NCBI RefSeq assembly: GCF_900104555.1
Contig: NZ_FNJU01000004.1
Coordinates: 311,909-375,908 of the forward strand
DNA length: 64,000 nt
Reading direction: 5' to 3'
Source of the DNA: Litchfieldia salsa
Lineage (GTDB): Bacteria; Bacillota; Bacilli; Bacillales; Bacillaceae_L
Position 1 is the stretch's first letter. Every line of letters begins with the position of its first letter. A program made the translations under genes and the position numbers. The notes under the pieces are model-generated. The model searched no databases, was not told the origin of the DNA, and was given only the letters and a program-made list of their open reading frames with translations. Shown piece by piece: positions 15,042 to 25,565 of the stretch.

Positions 15042-16347
15042 CTTTATTCCCTCCTGTACCTTGAAGTAATTCTAACTTTCTCCATCTGCCATCATAATGG
15101 TAGCTCCATATAGGCTCAAGTGTAGCTACATTGGTCTTCTCTTGATTTTCCACAAGTTCATATCCAAGGATAACCTCATCTAATAATGCTGGTTCGAATC
15201 CTTCTTGAGAAGTTATTTCTTGAATTACTCTTTCACCAGAAGGAAGTTCTACCTTTGTTGATGGAATGGGTATCTCTAAAACTAATAGGGGCCGTTGATA
15301 TTTCGATACCTCATTTTGATTCCATATTTGATGTATTTCAGTCAAGCCACTCTTATTGAATACTGGGTAATTATTTATATAAAGTTGAAAGACGGTGCGT
15401 TGTTCAAATTTGTTTGTCATAAAGTAACGATATTTATCTGTCCAACCGCCATGTTCATTAATAAACTCAATACTACTTGTTATTAAGTCTGCTTTGCCCA
15501 TCGTATCTGTTGTCGTACTATTCACTAGGTTAATATATTGAAAAGAGTCTTTCTTTGTACTGACCCTCAGTAACCTCGATCCATCAGTATATTCTTCACC
15601 ATATGTTAGAATATGTTTTTTTACAATACTAGGGTCAATAAAAAGTGCATCTTTAAACCTTTCAGCATCTAAATAATCCGTATAATATTGAACACTATTC
15701 ATTGATGTCGAATTAACCGGAAGAAAGATTGATTTCGTTTCAGATACACTATATGTGAAATACTCTGGATATTCATTAGATTGAGCGTATATTTCTTCTA
15801 ACCCTTCAATAGAATCAGTATATGCCTTTGCTTCATAAACCATCTGTTCTTCAACCGAAACAAAGTATAAACTCCCATATTCATCCGTTTCATTCAAATT
15901 TATAATGACCCGATCAAACGTCATCGTTGGTAACTCTTGTTCACTAACATTAAATATTGCCCGGTAAATACTTAACGGGATCTCATCGATAAATTGTATT
16001 TCGACATGACCAGACTTTTGTAGAAAAGCTGAAAAGTCATTGGTTGATAAGGTAGATGAAATATTATTGAAATCTGAGATCTCCCATTTCTTCACTTCTT
16101 TTAGAATTGTATTAATCTCGGTTTCGTCTATCGTACCATAATGCTTGCCATTCGTATGAAACAAAATTTTGGTAGGTTTTATTAAACTTGCTAGATCCTT
16201 AGTATTGCTAATAGGGACATTGTCCACAATATTGGCATTTTCGATTGTTTCATACTCGGGATGGTACGTCCATAATCCCCAAGTTAACAAGATACTTGCC
16301 AAAACTGCAATCGTCAGAACTAATGATTTTATTGACTCATAACTCAT
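15028..16347 (-). CDS. walH: WalK regulator WalH (YycH)
   Basis: This 439-residue protein has an N-terminal transmembrane helix (about residues 6-25) and a large extracellular region, the usual plan of YycH. It acts with WalI to restrain WalK, adjusting cell-wall hydrolase expression to need. The chosen ATG overlaps the walK stop codon (ATGA), which shows coupling. The TGATTGG stretch before it is inside walK coding DNA. It is close in size to the B. subtilis protein. Confidence 0.92.
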   Translation of the reverse strand: MSYESIKSLVLTIAVLASILLTWGLWTYHPEYETIENANIVDNVPISNTKDLASLIKPTKILFHTNGKHYGTIDETEINTILKEVKKWEISDFNNISSTLSTNDFSAFLQKSGHVEIQFIDEIPLSIYRAIFNVSEQELPTMTFDRVIINLNETDEYGSLYFVSVEEQMVYEAKAYTDSIEGLEEIYAQSNEYPEYFTYSVSETKSIFLPVNSTSMNSVQYYTDYLDAERFKDALFIDPSIVKKHILTYGEEYTDGSRLLRVSTKKDSFQYINLVNSTTTDTMGKADLITSSIEFINEHGGWTDKYRYFMTNKFEQRTVFQLYINNYPVFNKSGLTEIHQIWNQNEVSKYQRPLLVLEIPIPSTKVELPSGERVIQEITSQEGFEPALLDEVILGYELVENQEKTNVATLEPIWSYHYDGRWRKLELLQGTGGNKGGLE

Positions 16348-18158
16348 GACCAATCATCCTCTATCTCTTGATCAATAGGTAAGGTGAAATAGATGGTTGT
16401 TCCTATTCCTTCCTCGCTTTTCGCCCATATTTCTCCACCATGTGCTTCAATCATTTCTTTAGCAATGGCTAATCCCAATCCTGTACCACCTAATTTTCTA
16501 GTCCTAGCTTTATCTACTCTATAAAATCGGTCAAATATTTTATCTAAATTTTCTTTAGGGATCCCGACCCCACCATCTTTAACCTGGACTTCCAACTTAT
16601 CATCATGTACCTCTACATGAAAGATAATCTCTCCACCTTCAGGTGAGTATTTTAGAGCATTTGAGATAATGTTATCAATAACTTGAGTGATCTTATCCTC
16701 ATCCATATCAATATAAACTGGAGTGTTTAAAAGATGTCTAGTAAAATGAACATCCTGATTTTTCGTCATTTCAAAACGGTCAATAATCTTATTGAAAAAT
16801 GATGTGAATTCAATCCAATCCCTCGTTAGACGATAATCTTTACTATCGAGTTTTGAAAGCTGTAATAAGTCATTTACTAATCTAATCATTCGCTCTGTCT
16901 CATTTTGAGTGACATCAATAAATTGAGGTGCAATATTTTTATCAGTCCATGCACCATCTGCCAATGCTTCTAAATAACTTCTCATTGTCGTTAATGGCGT
17001 ACGAAGTTCATGGGAAACATTTGCAACAAACTCTCTTCGTTCTTGATCAATTCTTTCTTGCTCTGTAATATCATATAAAACCGCTATTATCCCATTGATT
17101 GTTCCAGACTCTCTTTGAATAGTAGAAAAATTAATTTTTATAATATACGGTTTAGTCTCCGTACTAAAGTCTAGTACAACTGATTCTAACTCATTTGTTA
17201 AATCCTCTAGAGAATACTTACTATCAAGGTTTAGTAACGTTAGTACAGGCTGATTAAAAGCTGTTTCACGTGAAACATTTAGCATGTTGATTGCAGGGTC
17301 ATTAATTAAAATGACTTTCCCTTTTTTATCAGTTGCAATCACACCATCTGTCATATGGGTTAATACTGACGTGAGCTTTCTTCGCTCTCCTTCAGTTGTT
17401 GATTGTGCATCCTTCAACTTTCTTGTCAACGTATTAAAAGTCATCGCAAGTTGTCCTATTTCATCATGCCCATATACTTGTACCTTTTTTGAAAAATTCC
17501 CCTTTGTTAAGTCTAGCGCGTGTCTTTTCATGGCGGAAATAGGTCTAGTAATGGTTTGGGCCACAAGAATGCCAAGTAATGCAGTAACGATCATAGCAAT
17601 TGCAGTGCCCGTTACAAAGATATCATTTATTTCTTTAATATCATCATAAACATTCTCCATCCATGCCGTTAAATAAATGGCACCTACCACTTCATTATTT
17701 GAACGAACTGGTGTATAGGAAACATAAATTCTTTGATTTCCATCTAGAACGATTTTCTTATCTCCAACACCAAGTAATGTACGTTTTACAAGCAGTTCAT
17801 TCATACGCCGCCCTATGATACTTTGATTGTAAGGGCTCGATGTCCCAAGAACCTTACTTTTGTTATCAATAAATCGTACTTCCTTGATATCATCTGAGAT
17901 AAAGTCCTCTAATATCACTCTAATGTCACTTTCAATCGATGGTGAATCCTCATCTCTTACCTTATTAACCTCTTGTTCGAGATTATATGCAAGTAAGTTA
18001 ACACGTTCATTTAAAGAGACTTGATAATTCTCAACTAGTTGAGTTTCTAGTTTACCTATGAAATATACACCAATGATTTGCATCGCAATAAGGATTAGCA
18101 ATACGTATATTAGAGCAAACTTAAAATGAATCGATCGAAAAAACCTCATTTTTTTCAT
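16344..18158 (-). CDS. walK: Sensor histidine kinase WalK (YycG)
   Basis: This 604-residue membrane kinase controls cell-wall homeostasis. The order is: transmembrane helix (14-33), extracellular PDC-like domain, second helix (about 183-203), HAMP (about 205-255), PAS (about 265-365), HisKA with the phospho-accepting histidine in FVANVSHELRTPLT, and the ATPase domain with N, G1 (VKDGGVGIP), F and G2 (RKLGGTGLGLAI) boxes. All motifs are intact. It lies 9 bp after walR. A perfect parS site is embedded in the coding sequence at 17262-17277, as in B. subtilis. Confidence 0.97.
   Translation of the reverse strand: MKKMRFFRSIHFKFALIYVLLILIAMQIIGVYFIGKLETQLVENYQVSLNERVNLLAYNLEQEVNKVRDEDSPSIESDIRVILEDFISDDIKEVRFIDNKSKVLGTSSPYNQSIIGRRMNELLVKRTLLGVGDKKIVLDGNQRIYVSYTPVRSNNEVVGAIYLTAWMENVYDDIKEINDIFVTGTAIAMIVTALLGILVAQTITRPISAMKRHALDLTKGNFSKKVQVYGHDEIGQLAMTFNTLTRKLKDAQSTTEGERRKLTSVLTHMTDGVIATDKKGKVILINDPAINMLNVSRETAFNQPVLTLLNLDSKYSLEDLTNELESVVLDFSTETKPYIIKINFSTIQRESGTINGIIAVLYDITEQERIDQERREFVANVSHELRTPLTTMRSYLEALADGAWTDKNIAPQFIDVTQNETERMIRLVNDLLQLSKLDSKDYRLTRDWIEFTSFFNKIIDRFEMTKNQDVHFTRHLLNTPVYIDMDEDKITQVIDNIISNALKYSPEGGEIIFHVEVHDDKLEVQVKDGGVGIPKENLDKIFDRFYRVDKARTRKLGGTGLGLAIAKEMIEAHGGEIWAKSEEGIGTTIYFTLPIDQEIEDDWS
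17262..17277. promoter_or_regulatory. parS site (perfect) inside walK
   Basis: TGTTTCACGTGAAACA is the fully palindromic ParB (Spo0J) binding site. It lies inside walK, one of five such sites in the window. Confidence 0.95.
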
Positions 18159-18167
18159 CTGATGTTT

Positions 18168-18872
18168 TTACTCCTGTTCTGGATTTCGGAGATAATAGCC
18201 CACACCTCTTCTTGTTACAATCCATGTTGGATGGCTTGGACTGTCCTCTATCTTCTCACGCAAACGCCTTACTGTAACATCCACTGTTCTAACATCTCCG
18301 AAATAATCATAACCCCAAACCGTTTGGAGTAAATGTTCTCTTGTCATAACTTGACCGAGGTGTTTTGATAAATAATGTAGAAGCTCAAATTCACGATGGG
18401 TAAGCTCAATCATCTCTCCCCTTTTTGAGACCACATATGCATCAGGGTGGATAATAAGAGAACCTACTGCTATTTCATTCGACTGATTTTCCTCTTCTTC
18501 GGTCTTATGATTACTCCTTCTAAGGTTCGCCTTCACGCGAGCTAATAGCTCTCTTGTACTAAATGGCTTTGTTACATAATCATCTGCTCCTAGCTCAAGT
18601 CCAAGCACCTTATCAATTTCAGAGTCTTTCGCAGTAAGCATAATAATTGGCATATCATATTTCTTTCTGACTTCCCTACATACTTCCATTCCATCTTTAT
18701 AGGGTAGCATAATATCTAATAGAATAAGATCTGGTTTGAATTCTTCAACTTTTTCGACTGCCTTTTGTCCATCATAGGCACATATTACTTTATATCCTTC
18801 CTTTTGCAGATTAAATTGTAGTATGTCTGCAATTGGTTTTTCATCATCCACGACCAAAATTACTTTATCCAT
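18168..18872 (-). CDS. walR: Response regulator WalR (YycF)
   Basis: This 234-residue OmpR/PhoB-type regulator has a receiver domain (residues 3-115; DD at 9-10, phospho-acceptor Asp in LILLDIMLP, Thr in MLTAKD, Lys in VTKPF) and a winged-helix DNA-binding domain (about 135-230, ending [11 protein letters not shown]). It is first gene of the wal operon, with AAAAGGAGAA upstream, and is essential in relatives. Phosphorylated WalR activates peptidoglycan hydrolase genes at paired TGTWAH hexamers. The M23 peptidase gene just upstream is a plausible target. Confidence 0.97.
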   Translation of the reverse strand: MDKVILVVDDEKPIADILQFNLQKEGYKVICAYDGQKAVEKVEEFKPDLILLDIMLPYKDGMEVCREVRKKYDMPIIMLTAKDSEIDKVLGLELGADDYVTKPFSTRELLARVKANLRRSNHKTEEEENQSNEIAVGSLIIHPDAYVVSKRGEMIELTHREFELLHYLSKHLGQVMTREHLLQTVWGYDYFGDVRTVDVTVRRLREKIEDSPSHPTWIVTRRGVGYYLRNPEQE

Positions 18873-19050
18873 CTCTCAGTTCTCCTTTTATTATGAGATT
18901 GTAAGCAATAACAAGTAATAAGTATCTATCTTCTACTTTACCAAAAAGCACACACTAATTCACTTATTACTGATTACCAAATATCTCTTTGTAATATACT
19001 TTTCATTTTTTATGCTCTAGTTACACATGCACTGTTCATTAATTCTATTA

Positions 19051-19084
19051 AAAAAACCTCCAGCTTTTAAACTAGAGGTTTTTC
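19051..19084 (-). terminator. Terminator of the M23 peptidase gene
   Basis: AAAACCTC (19053-19060) pairs with GAGGTTTT (19075-19082), followed leftward by T residues, directly after the peptidase stop. Confidence 0.85.
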
Positions 19085-19086
19085 TA

Positions 19087-20538
19087 TTAATTTAAGTAAT
19101 CTATTGGATTTTTTAAACTACCATTTTGATATACTTCAAAGTGTAAATGTACACCGGTTGAGTGTCCAGTAGCTCCCATAACACCAATCTTTTGCCCTTG
19201 TTGGACGGTTTGTCCAACACTTACGGAAATTGAATCTAAATGAGCATATACTGTTTGCATCCCATTATTATGGTTGATTACTATTTTATTTCCATAACCA
19301 CCATCATATCCAGCAGAAACAACTGTTCCATTGTCAGCAGCTTTAATTGTGCGATCACTAGGACGAGCAATATCAATTCCTTTATGCATTTGTCCCCATC
19401 TATAACCAACATGGCTAGAAATATATCCGCCTACAGCTGGCCATGCAAGCTGACCAGTCCCTCTGGAAGGAATGACCTTAGTTCCTTTTAACACAATCTT
19501 TTTAACAGGTTCAGTTGTAATCGTTTCACTTGTAATCTTCTTTTCGATCGTAGCACCATTACTTTTTGAAACGATAGATGATACGACTTTTGCTCCTTCA
19601 CGACCTTCTTGTTTTACCTTTTGGTCGCCTTTGAACATGGAAGAATCTTCTATTACTTCAATTTCATACTCTATTTTAACAGCCTCAGCTTGTTCAGTTG
19701 ACACATTCACTGTTAATAATGAACGATAGGCTGTTACATTAATTTCTTGACCAATTTGTAGAATAGTATCCTCTGTGATTCCTGGGTTTAAGTCCAATAA
19801 CTCTCGTGTCGTTAATTCATGATCCATTGCAATTGAACCAAGAACATCTCCAGATTGAACCTTATATTTTTTTTCTTCTAACGTACCCTTTTTTAACAGG
19901 TTTACTGTATCTTCAATCGAAAGAATTTTTGTAGGATCAATATTTTCGTTTAAAAGTGAAACCTTTTCTGCCACTTCAACGTCTAATATACGAGAATGTC
20001 CTACTTCAAGTTTTGGTAATTCTGAATCTACTTTTTCTCTTGCTTCTAATTCGTTAAGCTCTGCTTCACTTACATAGTTTAACTTATATTGTTTAAGTGC
20101 TTGATTTGCATCTTCTTCACTTTTTAAATGAGCAACTGGTTGATCGTTCACTACTATAGCAGCTGCTTTTGCAACAATTTTAAGATTTGATTGAACATTT
20201 TCTGCAGTTTTTTCATTATTTACGTTTGAATGAAAAACATGTTCGGGTATAAATAATATATCATCAGCAATAAATTCATAATTTTTATCTTTATATGTTT
20301 CTTCTAGAGTAGATATTTTTTCTTCAATGACTTCATTAATGACTTTTTCATTATCAACAGTTCCCATTCTTTCACCATTAATATATACATGGTAGTCTGT
20401 TGATATTTTATTTTCTGCAACAGCAGAACCGATTAGTATACTTGTGAAAGCAAGTGTACTTATAGCGATTTTCTTAATAAGTCCTTTACTAATAACTGGC
20501 TTTATATAATTACTATGATTATTTGTACTTTTTACCAC
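19087..20538 (-). CDS. Cell-wall M23 endopeptidase with LysM and G5 domains
   Basis: The GTG start at 20538 is preceded by AGGAGG and gives 483 residues. A longer frame to 20637 has no such site. An N-terminal membrane or signal segment (about residues 20-40) is followed by a helical region, a LysM wall-binding domain (YKVQSGDVLGSIA, about 225-270), a G5 domain (about 280-355) and a C-terminal M23 domain. The zinc ligands are visible (HKGID and HLHFE), so it should be an active lysostaphin-like peptidoglycan endopeptidase. Its place beside walRK and a WalR-like box upstream suggest it belongs to the WalR regulon and works in wall growth. Confidence 0.88.
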   Translation of the reverse strand: MVKSTNNHSNYIKPVISKGLIKKIAISTLAFTSILIGSAVAENKISTDYHVYINGERMGTVDNEKVINEVIEEKISTLEETYKDKNYEFIADDILFIPEHVFHSNVNNEKTAENVQSNLKIVAKAAAIVVNDQPVAHLKSEEDANQALKQYKLNYVSEAELNELEAREKVDSELPKLEVGHSRILDVEVAEKVSLLNENIDPTKILSIEDTVNLLKKGTLEEKKYKVQSGDVLGSIAMDHELTTRELLDLNPGITEDTILQIGQEINVTAYRSLLTVNVSTEQAEAVKIEYEIEVIEDSSMFKGDQKVKQEGREGAKVVSSIVSKSNGATIEKKITSETITTEPVKKIVLKGTKVIPSRGTGQLAWPAVGGYISSHVGYRWGQMHKGIDIARPSDRTIKAADNGTVVSAGYDGGYGNKIVINHNNGMQTVYAHLDSISVSVGQTVQQGQKIGVMGATGHSTGVHLHFEVYQNGSLKNPIDYLN

Positions 20539-20697
20539 GGTCTTTCCTCCTAGACAAAGGCTTATTTCCCGACATTTTTTTATGTACGTTGATAACATCC
20601 TTGTAGTGCGAAAGGGTGTTGATTCGACAATTCTCACAATTTAACACTCTATTAACTTATCATAATCAAGAATATTGTAGAATACTTTAACGAATAA

Positions 20698-20714
20698 TGT
20701 AATATAACTGTAGT
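20698..20714 (+). promoter_or_regulatory. Candidate WalR box upstream of the M23 peptidase
   Basis: TGTAAT-N5-TGTAGT matches the WalR recognition pattern of two TGTWAH hexamers separated by 5 bp, with one mismatch. It lies about 160 bp before the peptidase start, on the opposite strand. Confidence 0.4.
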
Positions 20715-20800
20715 ATACCTGACATTTTTTTACTTTTTTTACACATTATATATCTTATTATTTTAGACTCTTTTTGGAAACTATGTTGCTATTTACCTAG

Positions 20801-20930
20801 GTTAGGTTGATTTGCACTCCAGGTATGTGCTTTCCGCGGGGCAGGTGATGAGCCTCCTCAGAGCAAAGGTCCTGCGGGGTATCATCCTGCCTGCACATCC
20901 CGCAGGAGTCATATACCTTCCGTTCCAATC
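20801..20930. repeat. Intergenic palindromic repeat, family 3 (copy 1)
   Basis: This GC-rich element runs from GTTAGGTTGATTTGCACTCC to ATACCTTCCGTTCCAATC. The same sequence in opposite orientation lies at 49640-49759. It contains GAGCCTCCTC and CCCGCAGGAGTC, motifs shared with the repeats at 34068, 37753 and 23769. Confidence 0.8.
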
Positions 20931-21006
20931 ACGAGCTCTACCACATTAAATAAGTCTTAAAACAATAATCTTTTAGAAAAAGAGATTTATTTTATAATAA
21001 AAAATA

Positions 21007-21049
21007 AAGGCTGTCCCAAACTGTGCATAAGCACTTAAGGGACAGCCTT
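21007..21049 (-). terminator. Terminator of the tRNA operon
   Basis: AAGGCTGTCCC (21007-21017) pairs perfectly with GGGACAGCCTT (21039-21049), with a T-rich tract leftward. It lies 7 bp after tRNA-Phe. Confidence 0.9.
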
Positions 21050-21055
21050 CAAGAG

Positions 21056-21128
21056 TGGCTCGGGACGGAATCGAACCGCCGACACATGGATTTTCAGTCC
21101 ATTGCTCTACCGACTGAGCTACCGAGCC
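21056..21128 (-). tRNA. tRNA-Phe (GAA)
   Basis: This is a 73-nt cloverleaf with acceptor GGCTCGG/CCGAGCC and discriminator A. The anticodon loop CTGAAAA on stem ATGGA/TCCAT gives anticodon GAA. The CCA end is not encoded. It is last in the four-tRNA operon, just before the terminator. Confidence 0.95.
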
Positions 21129-21260
21129 AGATTAAAAATAAATAAATTCAAATTACGATTACAAACATAGATTATCCCACTATTAAAAGGTTATAAAGTA
21201 CATCCAATGTTAATACATAGGCTAATATACGATATGTATGTTATGACCGATGAAATAAAA

Positions 21261-21336
21261 TGGCGGTCCCGACCGGGATCGAACCGGCGATCTCCTGCGT
21301 GACAGGCAGGCATGTTAACCGCTACACCACGGGACC
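21261..21336 (-). tRNA. tRNA-Asp (GTC)
   Basis: This is a 76-nt cloverleaf with acceptor GGTCCCG/CGGGACC, discriminator G and encoded CCA. The loop CTGTCAC on stem CCTGC/GCAGG gives anticodon GTC. Confidence 0.95.
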
Positions 21337-21373
21337 AGATGCTTTATGTATTTTTATCTAAGGACAATAATAT

Positions 21374-21448
21374 TGGTGACCCGTACGGGATTCGAACCCG
21401 TGTTACCGCCGTGAAAGGGCGGTGTCTTAACCGCTTGACCAACGGGCC
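21374..21448 (-). tRNA. tRNA-Glu (TTC)
   Basis: This is a 75-nt cloverleaf starting GGCCCGT with encoded CCA. The loop CTTTCAC on stem CCGCC/GGCGG gives anticodon TTC. Confidence 0.95.
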
Positions 21449-21461
21449 ATTTTAAAATAAA

Positions 21462-21537
21462 TGGTGAGCCATGAAGGACTCGAACCTTCGACCCTCTGAT
21501 TAAAAGTCAGATGCTCTACCAACTGAGCTAATGGCTC
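21462..21537 (-). tRNA. tRNA-Lys (TTT), intact copy
   Basis: This is a 76-nt cloverleaf with acceptor GAGCCAT/ATGGCTC, discriminator and encoded CCA. The loop CTTTTAA on stem CTGA/TCAG gives anticodon TTT. It is the only complete copy. Three truncated copies follow to the right in a tandem duplication and would be transcribed before it. Confidence 0.95.
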
Positions 21538-21762
21538 AAAATAAGAATAATATTTTGAATAGTACTTTGGTTTTATATTTCATTTCCTAGAAAGAGCATC
21601 TAATTGACGTCCCACTCTCAGGAACCTTCGACCCTCTGATTAAAAGTCAGATGCTCTACCAACTGAGCTAATGGCTCAAAATAAGAATAATATTTTGAAT
21701 AGTACTTTGGTTTTATATTTCATTTCCTAGAAAGAGCATCTAATTGACGTCCCACTCTCAGG
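21483..21762. repeat. Two tandem copies of a 140-bp unit spanning tRNA-Lys
   Basis: Positions 21483-21622 and 21623-21762 are essentially identical. Each holds the first ~55 nt of tRNA-Lys plus its upstream region ending in a 5S-like tail. The junction CAGGAACC shares a GAA microhomology with both parent sequences. Confidence 0.95.
21623..21677 (-). pseudogene. Truncated tRNA-Lys copy (55 nt)
   Basis: This copy is identical to the 5' 55 nt of tRNA-Lys, through the anticodon arm and variable region into the T arm. It lacks the 3' half of the T arm, the acceptor 3' strand and CCA, so it cannot make a functional tRNA. Confidence 0.9.
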
Positions 21763-21824
21763 AAGCTTTTGCAAGTAGCAGATCGAGTGGTACTCTGAAG
21801 TATCTCAAGGATGCTTATTCTGCG

Positions 21825-21850
21825 TGCTCTACCAACTGAGCTAATGGCTC
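21825..21850 (-). pseudogene. tRNA-Lys 5' fragment (26 nt), second truncated copy
   Basis: Only the 5' acceptor strand and most of the D arm remain. The anticodon and everything downstream are missing, replaced by the TTCTGCG junction. Confidence 0.85.
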
Positions 21851-21997
21851 AAAATAGGAATGATATTTTGAATAGTACTTTGGTTTTATATTTCATTTCC
21901 TAGAAAGAGCATCTAATTGACGTCCCACTCTCAGGAAGCTTTTGCAAGTAGCAGATCGAGTGGTACTCTGAAGTATCTCAAGGATGCTTATTCTGCG

Positions 21998-22023
21998 TGC
22001 TCTACCAACTGAGCTAATGGCTC
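21998..22023 (-). pseudogene. tRNA-Lys 5' fragment (26 nt), third truncated copy
   Basis: This is identical to the fragment at 21825-21850. It is the first piece met by transcription coming from the promoter at 22084-22116. Confidence 0.85.
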
Positions 22024-22083
22024 AAAATAGGAATGATATTTTGAATAGTACTTGGTTTGTCACAACTTGTTTCAGCGACGTTT

Positions 22084-22116
22084 ATTATAATACCACACAT
22101 TTTTAATATAAAGCAA
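22084..22116 (-). promoter_or_regulatory. Promoter of the tRNA operon
   Basis: Leftward, TTGCTT (22116-22111) is followed 18 bp later by TATTAT, overlapping TATAAT (22092-22084). It lies just upstream of the tandem array and downstream of the purA terminator. Confidence 0.6.
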
Positions 22117-22156
22117 GTGTTTTTTTAAATAGTTTAAAGCTCACTTGTCCTACTAT

Positions 22157-22201
22157 AACAAAAGGAGCTCACAAGGGCAAGAGCCCCGAGCTCCTTTTGT
22201 T
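22157..22201 (-). terminator. Terminator of purA
   Basis: AACAAAAGGAGCTC (22157-22170) pairs perfectly with GAGCTCCTTTTGTT (22188-22201), followed by a short T-rich stretch on the leftward strand. Confidence 0.8.
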
Positions 22202-22239
22202 AAGTTATAGGAAATTATAAAATTTCGAACTCAGTTTTT

Positions 22240-22283
22240 GTGTCTAGCTCCTGTCGCCGATGAGCGGGCGCCTTGCGCTTTTC
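22240..22283. repeat. Intergenic repeat, family 1, short copy
   Basis: GTGTCTAGCTCC to GCGCTTTTC keeps the two ends of the repeat at 11839-11956 but lacks its middle. It sits directly against the purA stop codon. Confidence 0.65.
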
Positions 22284-22284
22284 T

Positions 22285-24002
<1,718 letters not shown>

Positions 24003-24026
24003 AAACTACCGAAGTTCCGGTAGTTT
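24003..24026 (-). terminator. Terminator of dnaC
   Basis: AAACTACCG (24003-24011) pairs with CGGTAGTTT (24018-24026), followed leftward by seven T residues, 3 nt after the stop. Confidence 0.9.
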
Positions 24027-24028
24027 CC

Positions 24029-25393
24029 CTATGCGCCTGGTGGTATGTTCGTATCGTCAAATCGCCGTTCTAGGTTAACGAATTTGTTATATTCTTTAAC
24101 AAATGCTAATGAACAGGTTCCAACTGGACCATTACGTTGTTTTGCAATGATAATTTCAATGATGTTTTTATTCTCTGATTCTTTATCATAATAATCATCA
24201 CGGTATAAGAAGGCAACGATATCGGCATCCTGCTCAATACTTCCTGATTCACGAATATCAGACATCATTGGTCGCTTATCTTGACGTTGTTCAACTCCAC
24301 GAGAAAGCTGTGATAAGGCGATAACAGGCACCTTTAATTCACGGGCTAATTCTTTCAATGAACGTGAGATTTCAGAAACCTCTTGTTGACGATTATCTTT
24401 ACTAGAACCACTACCCTGAATTAATTGTAGATAATCAATTAAAACCATTCCTAATCCAGTATCCTGTTTAAGACGTCGACATTTAGATCTAATATCATTA
24501 ATCTTGATCCCTGGCGTATCATCAATATAAATTCCTGAATTTGATAAGCTACCCATTGCCATCGTTAACTTACCCCAGTCATCTGCCGTTAAAGACCCTG
24601 TACGTAATCGTTGTGCATCAATATTCCCTTCTGCACAAAGCATACGCATGACTAGTTGTTCTGCACCCATCTCAAGGCTGAAAATTGCAACATTTTCTTC
24701 TGTTTTGGTCGCAACGTTTTGAGCAATATTTAAGGCAAATGCTGTTTTACCAACTGATGGACGAGCGGCTACAATAATTAAATCATTTCGTTGAAAGCCT
24801 GCTGTCATTTTGTCTAATTCTAAAAATCCAGTAGGAATCCCAGTGACATCACCTACACGAGTATGAAGGGTTTCAATATTATCGTAAGTTTCTACAAGAA
24901 CATCTTTAATATTCTTGAATGCCCCTGCATTTTTTCTTCGAGCTACTTCCATGATGTTTTTTTCAGCTTCATTTAAAAGAGCATCTACTTCATCTTCTCT
25001 TGAAAATCCATCTTGAGCAATTGTAGTAGCAGTTCGAATTAAGCGGCGTAAAATTGACTTTTCTTCAATAATCCTAGCGTAATATTCAATATTAGAAGCA
25101 GTAGGAACCGAATTGGCAACATCACTTAAGTATGAAACTCCACCAACCTCTTCAAGTAACTTCGCATCAGCAAGTTCTGATGTTACTGTAATTAAATCAA
25201 CAGGTTCACCCTTATCAGAGAGCATAAGCATCGCTTTAAAGATCTTCTGATGTGCAGCCCGATAAAAATCCTCTGGTATTAGGACTTCCGAAGCTAATAT
25301 AAGTGAGGCTGGTTCTAAGAAAATTGCTCCTAATACTGCTTGTTCTGCTTCTACATTTTGCGGAGGAATACGATCAGTTAATAGTTCACTCAT
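24029..25393 (-). CDS. dnaC: Replicative DNA helicase DnaC (DnaB family)
   Basis: This 454-residue hexameric 5'-3' helicase unwinds the replication fork. It has the N-terminal helical domain (residues about 10-110), a linker and a RecA-like ATPase domain (about 180-445) with Walker A ARPSVGKTA, Walker B VLIDYLQL and the terminal GTCSLAF strand. Length and motifs are complete, with no intein. In Bacillus it is named dnaC although it is the DnaB homologue. The start has GGGAGTGGAG upstream. A short CTAT microsatellite lies 31-69 bp before the start. Confidence 0.97.
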   Translation of the reverse strand: MSELLTDRIPPQNVEAEQAVLGAIFLEPASLILASEVLIPEDFYRAAHQKIFKAMLMLSDKGEPVDLITVTSELADAKLLEEVGGVSYLSDVANSVPTASNIEYYARIIEEKSILRRLIRTATTIAQDGFSREDEVDALLNEAEKNIMEVARRKNAGAFKNIKDVLVETYDNIETLHTRVGDVTGIPTGFLELDKMTAGFQRNDLIIVAARPSVGKTAFALNIAQNVATKTEENVAIFSLEMGAEQLVMRMLCAEGNIDAQRLRTGSLTADDWGKLTMAMGSLSNSGIYIDDTPGIKINDIRSKCRRLKQDTGLGMVLIDYLQLIQGSGSSKDNRQQEVSEISRSLKELARELKVPVIALSQLSRGVEQRQDKRPMMSDIRESGSIEQDADIVAFLYRDDYYDKESENKNIIEIIIAKQRNGPVGTCSLAFVKEYNKFVNLERRFDDTNIPPGA

Positions 25394-25423
25394 ATATTCT
25401 CCACTCCCTTTTTAGTCTAATAG

Positions 25424-25454
<31 letters not shown>

Positions 25455-25492
25455 CATTATCAATAAGTATAATTTTTGAGTTGAAATATGAA

Positions 25493-25527
25493 AAATGTGA
25501 TCTGTTTTTAAAAACCAAATCACATTT
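25493..25527 (-). terminator. Terminator of the rplI transcript
   Basis: AAATGTGAT (25493-25501) pairs with ATCACATTT (25519-25527), with further T residues leftward. It divides rplI from dnaC. Confidence 0.75.
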
Positions 25528-25565
25528 CCTAATTCTATCTTATTTTAAAAAAGTTTCAATGGTAA

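Larger units (their letters stand above)
21652..22053. repeat. 173-bp tandem repeat, two full copies and one partial
   Basis: Units begin at 21652, 21825 and 21998 with exact 173-bp period. The third stops after about 56 bp at 22053. Each unit holds a tRNA-Lys 5' fragment, an AT-rich upstream region and a 5S-like tail (GACGTCCCACTCTCA). Units two and three share two substitutions (AGGAATG for AAGAATA) absent from the first. This 173-bp array overlaps the 140-bp duplication. Confidence 0.95.

Noticed and set aside
21483..22053. Tandem repeats that could be mistaken for a CRISPR array.
   Set aside because: The units are 140 and 173 bp with no unique spacers and contain tRNA fragments. No cas genes are present.
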